Assembly: GCF_050433445.1 (NCBI RefSeq)
Contig: NZ_JBNPXF010000008.1
Span: 62,001-126,000, forward strand
DNA: 64,000 bases
DNA from: Kroppenstedtia sanguinis
GTDB lineage: Bacteria; Bacillota; Bacilli; Thermoactinomycetales; DSM-45169
Reading direction: 5' to 3'
Shown here: one piece after another, positions 58,313-64,000 of the stretch
Layout: each line of letters opens with the position of its first letter
Position numbering within the stretch: the stretch's first letter is position 1
Made by a program: the position numbers and the translations under genes
The notes under the pieces: generated by a model
What the model saw: only the letters and a program-made list of their open reading frames with translations
What the model was told of the DNA's origin: nothing
Databases searched by the model: none

Positions 58313-59035
58313 TCCCCGTCGAAGATTGGAGAGCCATTGTTCTTCGGGAACCGGTCGGAAAGGCTTGGCGGGAACGCCCTTTACAATGGTTTTGCCAGGA
58401 ACATCTTTGGTAACGACACTTCCTGCCGCCACAAATCCTTCTTCCTCAATCGTGATCCCAGGAAGCAAGACCGCTCCCGCTCCGATTCTGCCTCCACGCT
58501 TTACATGGATTCCCTTCAGCGTGACTGGATGAGGCGAGCGGGCCGCAAAGGGGTCATTGGAGGTCACCACACATGGCGCTACAAACACATCTTCCTCCAG
58601 GCGGGAAAAGGCAGTCAGATAGACGTTGGTCTGCAAGCTGGATCGATCTCCCACCTGGATCTGATTCTCCAGTGTGACTCCTCTGCCAACTATCACTTGC
58701 TTTCCGATGATCACATGTTCCCGGAGGGTCACCAGATCTGCAATCAAACTATGGTCACCGACAGTGGCTCCACGATATAAGATGTTGTTGCTCCCAATCT
58801 GCACCTTTTTGCCGAGGATGACCGGATCGGAAACCTCTTCTTTCATCGGTTGTTTTCCCACAATACTGTGATCCCCGATCTTTACCTGTTCTCCAATCAC
58901 CGCCTGCTCATGAATGATCACATGGGAACCGATTTCCACATCATCGCCGATCTTCACCTGGGGGCCAATATAGGAGGAGTAGCCGAGGTGAACGTTTTGA
59001 CCCAGTTGCGCTTGAGGATGAACAAAGGATTTCAA
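58307..59035 (-). CDS. Hexapeptide-repeat N-acyltransferase (WbpD/WlbB-like)
   Basis: A 242-residue left-handed beta-helix protein built from many hexads (VKIGDD, VEIGSH, AVIGEQ, VKIGDH and so on), with the helical break SNDPFAARSPHP and the late GAGAVLLPGITI, GVPAKPFRP. Such enzymes acetylate an amino-sugar nucleotide. Its ATG overlaps the aminotransferase stop by 4 bp, matching the usual aminotransferase-acetyltransferase pair. Confidence 0.88.
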   Translation of the reverse strand: MKSFVHPQAQLGQNVHLGYSSYIGPQVKIGDDVEIGSHVIIHEQAVIGEQVKIGDHSIVGKQPMKEEVSDPVILGKKVQIGSNNILYRGATVGDHSLIADLVTLREHVIIGKQVIVGRGVTLENQIQVGDRSSLQTNVYLTAFSRLEEDVFVAPCVVTSNDPFAARSPHPVTLKGIHVKRGGRIGAGAVLLPGITIEEEGFVAAGSVVTKDVPGKTIVKGVPAKPFRPVPEEQWLSNLRRGT

Positions 59036-60141
59036 AGAGCGTTCCCCTCCTCAAAAAACTGAACCACTTTCTCGATCACTATCTCTTGCTCCTCATTCGT
59101 CAATTCCGGATAAATCGGCAAAGCTAATGTCGTTCCCGCCGCCGCTTCCGCCTGAGGCAGATCCGGGACTGGAAAACGGTCTTGCCATGCTCTTTGGTGA
59201 TGCAACGGCATCGGATAATAGATTTCACAGCCAATACCATGGGCGTTCAACCATTTTTTCAATGAGGCGCTGTGCATCGTCTGCACAATATACAAGTGAT
59301 AGGCTGGCAACACCCTCGTAGAGGTGGAGGGAAGTCGAACCGGCAATGAGTGAAACGCATCCCGATAACGACTGGCTAAAACTCGCCGTCGCTGATTCCA
59401 TTTCAGCAAATGTTTCACCTTCACCCTCAGGATCGCCGCCTGAATTTCATCCAGCCTGCTGTTATAACCGAAACAAGAATGATGATATTTACGCTCAGTT
59501 CCATGGGTGCGCAAGCGTTGGATTTTTTCATACAACGTGGGGTTGGAGGTGGTGATCATGCCGCCATCTCCAACCCCACCCAAATTTTTTGTGGGATAGA
59601 AAGAGAAGCAGCCGATATCTCCCCAGGAACCCACCGGTTGCCCATCGAGTTGGGCACCGATCGCCTGACAGGCGTCCTCTACCACCGCCAGTCGATGGCG
59701 TTGGGCAATGGAGGACAATGCTTTCATATCTGCAGGATGGCCAAACAGGTGAACGGGAAGGATCGCTTGGGTTTGTGATGTAATCGCTTGTTCCACCTGG
59801 TCAGGATCCAGCTGATAGTTCCGGGGCTCAATATCGACTAGAACCGGCCGAGCACCCGTTTGCACGATCGCTTCGATGGTGGCGAAAAAAGTGTATGGAC
59901 TCGTAATCACTTCATCGCCTTCACCCACACCCCAGGCGGTCAACGCCAGGAATAAAGCATCGGTTCCGCTGTTTACTCCGATCCCATATTGGGTGCCACA
60001 AAGGGTAGCCACCTCTTTTTCCAAGGCTTCACTCGCTTTTCCCAAAATAAATTGCCCGCGCTCCAATACATCTCTGATCTCCTTCTCCAGCTCCTCTCGC
60101 AGCGATTGATGCTGACGTTGGATATCGATTAATGGGATCAT
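59032..60141 (-). CDS. DegT/DnrJ/EryC1 sugar aminotransferase (WbpE/WlbC-like)
   Basis: A 369-residue PLP enzyme. NSGTDALFLAL binds the cofactor phosphate, VVEDACQAIGA holds the Asp, and SFYPTKNLGGVGDGG has the PLP Lys. It puts an amino group on a 3-keto nucleotide sugar. With the acetyltransferase behind it and a WbpB-like oxidoreductase divergent to it, it completes a WbpB-E-D-type module for a 3-acetamido sugar. Confidence 0.92.
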   Translation of the reverse strand: MIPLIDIQRQHQSLREELEKEIRDVLERGQFILGKASEALEKEVATLCGTQYGIGVNSGTDALFLALTAWGVGEGDEVITSPYTFFATIEAIVQTGARPVLVDIEPRNYQLDPDQVEQAITSQTQAILPVHLFGHPADMKALSSIAQRHRLAVVEDACQAIGAQLDGQPVGSWGDIGCFSFYPTKNLGGVGDGGMITTSNPTLYEKIQRLRTHGTERKYHHSCFGYNSRLDEIQAAILRVKVKHLLKWNQRRRVLASRYRDAFHSLPVRLPSTSTRVLPAYHLYIVQTMHSASLKKWLNAHGIGCEIYYPMPLHHQRAWQDRFPVPDLPQAEAAAGTTLALPIYPELTNEEQEIVIEKVVQFFEEGNAL

Positions 60142-60208
60142 CGCTCCCCCTCCTCACCGTTCATTCTATGATCCATCCAATTCATTTAAGACCGAAGGGG
60201 ATGAGCCT

Positions 60209-61180
60209 TTGTCCGCAAAAATCGTACACATCGCCCTTGTGGGCGCTGGATTTATGGGAGAGAATCATCTGCGAAATCTGATCTCCCTACCCGATGTAGA
60301 AGTGATCGGGATATTTGATTCCGATTTTGCAAAATCCAAGATCCTTGCTGAAAAGTATCAGGTTCCTCTCGCCAAAAAACTGCCTGACCTGACGAAAGCA
60401 GCAGACGCTGCTGTCATCTGTGTACCGACGATGGCCCATTATGCAGTCGCTGTGGAAGCGATTCAGCAGGGATGCCATGTGTTTGTGGAAAAGCCTTTCA
60501 CCCACCGCCTCGAAGAGGCGCAGTCTCTCTGCCAGATGGCCTCCCACTATGGAGTTCACATTCAAGTGGGACATGTGGAGCGATTTCATCCTGTAATTCA
60601 GACGTTGCTCCAGTCGGTTCGATACGAACAGTTGGTGATGGGTGAATTTTATCGCTATGTCCCTTTAAAAAAGAGAATCGATGCAGATGTCTGCCTGACC
60701 TTAATGGTTCACGATCTGGACCACGTGCTTCACATCGCCGATCGAATGAAAGTCTCTCCTACAGATCTTTCCGCCACCGGTCAGGTGGTGCACCCGCAGG
60801 AGATGAACCAAGGTAAGGTCGATAATGCCCAGGTCCATCTCTCTTTTACTTCTTCTTTTCATGTGACGATTCACGCAGTCCGGGCCGGTTCTCTCCGAAA
60901 AAGGGAGATCATCTTGACGGAGACAGACCGAACCTGGGTTGCTGATCTATTGAATCACCGTCTGGATCTATACACCCGATCCCACCGATTCTCCGATTCT
61001 ATCCAGTGCCGGACCGTCCTTACCCCGACAAGTTCTCCCTTGTTGGAGGAAATCAAACACTTTATCCAGACTGTACAAACCGATCGCCCACCGGCAGTGT
61101 CCCAGATGGATGGGTTCCGCGTCATGAAGCTGGTGGAGCAAATTCAATCGGAAATGGGAAAAAGGAGTGAGCCCAAGTGA
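60209..61180 (+). CDS. Gfo/Idh/MocA-family oxidoreductase (WbpB/WlbA-like)
   Basis: A 323-residue dehydrogenase: Rossmann loop ALVGAGFMGENHLRNL, VEKPF with the conserved Lys-Pro, and VGHVERFHPVI. This last motif is typical of members that oxidise UDP-sugars at C3 to feed an aminotransferase. TTG at 60209 with GAAGGGGATGA upstream. Divergent from the aminotransferase; its stop overlaps the next gene. Confidence 0.88.
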   Translation: MSAKIVHIALVGAGFMGENHLRNLISLPDVEVIGIFDSDFAKSKILAEKYQVPLAKKLPDLTKAADAAVICVPTMAHYAVAVEAIQQGCHVFVEKPFTHRLEEAQSLCQMASHYGVHIQVGHVERFHPVIQTLLQSVRYEQLVMGEFYRYVPLKKRIDADVCLTLMVHDLDHVLHIADRMKVSPTDLSATGQVVHPQEMNQGKVDNAQVHLSFTSSFHVTIHAVRAGSLRKREIILTETDRTWVADLLNHRLDLYTRSHRFSDSIQCRTVLTPTSSPLLEEIKHFIQTVQTDRPPAVSQMDGFRVMKLVEQIQSEMGKRSEPK

Positions 61181-62322
61181 TTTTATTGACAGGTGCAGAT
61201 GGCTATATCGGCTGGCCGTTGATGATGAAGCTGAGTCAAGCTTATCCCGAGGAAAGGGTGGTCGGAGTGGATCACCTGGGTCGACGTCGCTGGGTCGAAG
61301 AGATCGGAAGTGTGAGCGCCATCCCGATCGCATCAATGGAAAAGCGCTTGGAGACGGCAAAAGAATTCGGGATGCAGAACCTCACCTTTATCCATGCCGA
61401 TCTCACCGATTATCAGCGGGTCTGTCAATTATTAAAAACCTTTCGCCCCCGAGTGATCCTCCATGTGGCTGCTCAACCCGCCGCCCCCTATTCCCACCTA
61501 CACGCCCCGCTAGCCCATTATACACAGGAAAACAACAACCAGATGTGTCGGAATCTCTTATGGGGCATCAAAGAATGCGGGCTGGAGCAGGAAACCCATC
61601 TGGTGGAAACTACAACCACCGGAGTGTACGGATCACCCAATTTCACCATTCCGGAGGGATTTATCGATGTGAAAACGGAGACGGGCTCTGACGTCATCCC
61701 TTACCCCGGAATGGCTACCTCCTGGTATCACATGAGCAAAGTGGCGGACATCAACAACCTGTATCTCTCCTCCAAAATGTGGGAGTTAACCATCACTGAT
61801 TTAAGAACGGCAATCGTATTTGGAACCGGAACGAAAGAAACCCGGCTGCACCCCCATCTGGCAACCCGGTTTGATTTTGATTTTTACTTCGGTGTCGTGG
61901 CGAACCGTTTTTGTGCGCAGATGCTGGCAGATCATCCCATCACTCTTTATGGAAAAGGGGAGCAGAAAAAGCCGATGATCGCCTTGGAAGATGCGGTAGA
62001 CTCCCTGGTTCAGGCCGCCGCACGCCCCCTCAACCATAAATTTCAGGTGTTTAACCAAATGACCGGGCTGATCAGTCCTAAACAACTGGCAGAACAGATC
62101 CAACAAGCCGGGCAAAAGCAAGGTCTGCAAGCCCAAGTCAGCCATATTCCCAATCCCAGAAAGGAAAATGAAACCCACCAGATGCAGATGGAAAACAAAG
62201 GGTTTCGACAGCATTTTCTCCCACAGGAGGCGGTTTCTCTCCAAGTGGGAATGGATGGGATGATCCAAGACCTTCTGCCCTGGCGATCCGTATTTAAAGA
62301 ATATAAAGATCGATTTTTATAA
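61177..62322 (+). CDS. SQD1-like extended SDR (UDP-sulfoquinovose synthase-like)
   Basis: A 381-residue enzyme. The start LLTGADGYIGWPL, then RRRWVEEIGSVSAIPI, the AAQPAAPYSHLHAPLAHYTQ block, TTGVYGSPNFTIPEG and the WYHMSKVADINNLY Tyr-x3-Lys all follow the SQD1 pattern. SQD1 adds sulfite to UDP-glucose. Whether this one makes a sulfonated sugar or is a related epimerase cannot be settled. GTG start overlaps the previous stop (GTGA). Confidence 0.82.
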   Translation: MILLTGADGYIGWPLMMKLSQAYPEERVVGVDHLGRRRWVEEIGSVSAIPIASMEKRLETAKEFGMQNLTFIHADLTDYQRVCQLLKTFRPRVILHVAAQPAAPYSHLHAPLAHYTQENNNQMCRNLLWGIKECGLEQETHLVETTTTGVYGSPNFTIPEGFIDVKTETGSDVIPYPGMATSWYHMSKVADINNLYLSSKMWELTITDLRTAIVFGTGTKETRLHPHLATRFDFDFYFGVVANRFCAQMLADHPITLYGKGEQKKPMIALEDAVDSLVQAAARPLNHKFQVFNQMTGLISPKQLAEQIQQAGQKQGLQAQVSHIPNPRKENETHQMQMENKGFRQHFLPQEAVSLQVGMDGMIQDLLPWRSVFKEYKDRFL

Positions 62323-62336
62323 AGGGCGGAAGCAAA

Positions 62337-63947
62337 ATGAAATGGTACTATTTTGAAAATATCCCCAATTATGTTGATACGGTTCCTTCTGGGTTTCAAA
62401 AGAACGGAGTCCCACTTCGGATCCCCAAACCAGACTTAACTTCACAAGAGTTGGTCAAAGAATTGAACCGATATCAACCTGACGTGATCCTGACCAATGG
62501 GTGGACACCCTTTCATCGGGAACCTTATTTTCAGGTCCTTCGCCAGTATTGCGAAGAAACCCAAAGCCTTCATGTGTTTTGGTCGACGGAAGATCCCCTT
62601 CATACCGATTATTGGGGAATGTATATTCTGGAAATCGGGCAGCCTGACATCGTCTTCACCCACGCTGTTCACGCTCCGAAAATGTATCAAGAAAGGGGGA
62701 TTCCCTCCTACTATCTTCCCTTTGCCTGTAATCCCCGAATTCACCGCTCTCTCCCTTCACTCCCCCAATATCGATCTGATATTGCCCTAGTGGCCAATTT
62801 CTCCAATGCAACGATGGAGAGTTGGCGAATCCGCAGCCTCCGAATTCTGTTGGAACCGTTGCTGAGAGCAAATTTTTCGGTATCCATATGGGGGAAGGGA
62901 TGGGAACAGGGGAAGAAGCTCCTTCCTTTTTCTGTTCCCGATAGCACCATCCGGGGGCCTCTTCCATACAACCGTGTTCCCTACGTTTATTCCTCTGCCA
63001 AATTGGTCTTGGGGATTCAAAATCACAGGGATCTATTAACTCGCAGGACCTGGGAATGCCTCGGCACCGGCGGGTTATTGATCACCAACCACACCCCTGC
63101 CGTACTCCGCCACTTTCGGCCCCGTCAACATTTACTGACCAGTCGTAGTGCAGAGGAGACACGGAAGTTAGCTCATTTCCTACTACAAAATAAAGAAACC
63201 CGGCAAACAATAGCTGCCAATGGCCAGAAGTCGGTGCATCAGAACCACCGGTACGCCCACCGCGTCCAGGAGATGCTGGACATTGCATCAAAAATGCTAC
63301 AAATCAAGCGAAAAAAAAGGAAATCTTATCGGTTTCCCAGCCCTTTATTACGTCAAGAAATTCGTATCCACTCGACTTTTTCAAGCATCCTGCCGCAAGG
63401 AAAATTAAGCAAAAGTTCGTATCTCACCGTAAAAAGGAAAAAAGGATCCCCCAACCAGGAAATCCGAAGCGGTTTATTGTTTTCACTCGCTTCCTGTGCG
63501 AAGGAAGGACTCGATCTTCATCAAGCCCAGTTGAAGCTGTTTCTTGCGATTGATCCCATTAAAAACACAAAAATCACCTGCCGGTTTTTCAGTTGTACTG
63601 AAGAGCTGAGCCACCCTACCTTGGAAAAGGAAGCACAGACCATTTCCGTGGACATGAACATCCTTAACCGAAAAAAAGTGTATCAGGTCCCGATCACCCT
63701 GAACCTCACCTCACTGATCCAACGATTCATCCAACAAAAGAAAAAAACATTGGGAATTTATCTTTACCTTCCCACCCATGATCACGGGGCCGTTCAATTT
63801 TTGGGCCCACAAAAGCCGAAAATCCACGCCTTATCTGGAATCGTCTTTTATCGGCGCTTCGTTCCCCGGTTGGAAATCACCTACCAGAACAAACCATCAC
63901 ATCTTCTTCCCCTGGATTGGTCTCCCTTTGTCGGAGGATCAGGATAA
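62337..63947 (+). CDS. CgeB-like glycosyltransferase fused to a DNRLRE-like C-terminal domain
   Basis: A 536-residue protein. Residues about 1-325 are a CgeB/spore-maturation-type glycosyltransferase: DVILTNGWTPFHRE, VFWSTEDPLHTDYWG, WGKGWEQGKK, YSSAKLVLGIQNHRDLLTRR and ECLGTGGLLITN. Residues about 345-520 resemble a DNRLRE beta-sandwich (RSGLLFSLASC, LHQAQLKLFLAI, PITLNLTSLIQRFIQ). CgeB acts on the spore surface in Bacillus. Last gene seen of the cluster, 14 bp after the SQD1-like gene. Confidence 0.8.
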   Translation: MKWYYFENIPNYVDTVPSGFQKNGVPLRIPKPDLTSQELVKELNRYQPDVILTNGWTPFHREPYFQVLRQYCEETQSLHVFWSTEDPLHTDYWGMYILEIGQPDIVFTHAVHAPKMYQERGIPSYYLPFACNPRIHRSLPSLPQYRSDIALVANFSNATMESWRIRSLRILLEPLLRANFSVSIWGKGWEQGKKLLPFSVPDSTIRGPLPYNRVPYVYSSAKLVLGIQNHRDLLTRRTWECLGTGGLLITNHTPAVLRHFRPRQHLLTSRSAEETRKLAHFLLQNKETRQTIAANGQKSVHQNHRYAHRVQEMLDIASKMLQIKRKKRKSYRFPSPLLRQEIRIHSTFSSILPQGKLSKSSYLTVKRKKGSPNQEIRSGLLFSLASCAKEGLDLHQAQLKLFLAIDPIKNTKITCRFFSCTEELSHPTLEKEAQTISVDMNILNRKKVYQVPITLNLTSLIQRFIQQKKKTLGIYLYLPTHDHGAVQFLGPQKPKIHALSGIVFYRRFVPRLEITYQNKPSHLLPLDWSPFVGGSG

Positions 63948-63973
63948 TGAGGTACACACTTATTACCCCAGGC

Positions 63974-64000
63974 CAGGGCTGTTGATTAACGACATAATGG
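63974..64000. mobile_element. MITE-like element, copy M, cut by the window edge
   Basis: CAGGGCTGTTGATTAACGAC is the left terminus of the MITE family, beginning 26 bp past the CgeB-like stop. The rest is outside the window. Confidence 0.7.

Overview
The window comes from a spore-forming Bacillota (Gram-positive) chromosome of about 50% GC. This rests on strong AGGAGG-type ribosome binding sites, frequent TTG and GTG starts, an S-box (SAM-I) riboswitch on the minus strand before metH, spore-surface style genes (His/Met/Ser-rich protein with a sigma-K-like promoter, DUF2642 pair, CgeB-type glycosyltransferase), LCP and RodZ-like wall genes and a Phr/NprX-like signalling cassette. The gene complement resembles Thermoactinomycetaceae (Kroppenstedtia/Melghirimyces relatives); that placement is inference.

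Layout. 1-2.6 kb: start of an ABC ATPase behind a response regulator/histidine kinase pair. 2.7-6.9 kb: rnz, bioC and a RodZ-like gene. 7-18.7 kb: NlpC/P60 hydrolase, ptsI without ptsH, speD, fabI, nagB, an AT-rich metallo-beta-lactamase-fold gene, DUF2512, an alkaline-phosphatase-superfamily protein, yfhH and a soluble FlhA-C-like protein. 19-23 kb: doxX/hxlR, a TPR protein, ispH, a coat-like protein. 23.3-29 kb: SAM-riboswitch operon metH-yitJ. 29-37.5 kb: pgcA, EIIA-Glc, EcsC, alkaline phosphatase, tRNA-Ala(GGC), LCP protein, lipoprotein. 37.6-45.8 kb: binding-protein ABC transporter with an argininosuccinate-lyase-like enzyme, divergent from a large PIG-L deacetylase. 46.6-48.1 kb: XRE-TPR regulator with an overlapping 48-residue pre-peptide gene. 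48.4-53.7 kb: PAP2 phosphatase, GH1 glycosidase, a ManA-ROK fusion, a small membrane protein. 53.8-55.9 kb: scarred AT-rich island with two broken DUF3862 copies, an IS3-family remnant and a yitT-like gene. 56.7-63.9 kb: cell-surface (probably spore) sugar cluster.

The gaps between genes are repeatedly occupied by one dispersed family of short elements (100-428 bp). Their inverted ends read CAGG-(G/C)-(C/G)-TGTTGAT and their cores form hairpins. At least eleven copies or fragments are visible plus one cut by the right edge. Five have perfect 9-bp target duplications and three more match in 8 of 9 positions, which marks them as recently mobile non-autonomous (MITE-like) elements. No transposase for them is in the window. 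A second family of short imperfect palindromes is interspersed.

Most notable leads: the MITE family, the XRE-TPR/peptide pair, the membrane-less FlhA-C homologue coupled to yfhH, the zinc-site-less ManA-ROK fusion, the transporter-linked lyase, and the SQD1-like plus CgeB-DNRLRE surface glycan genes.
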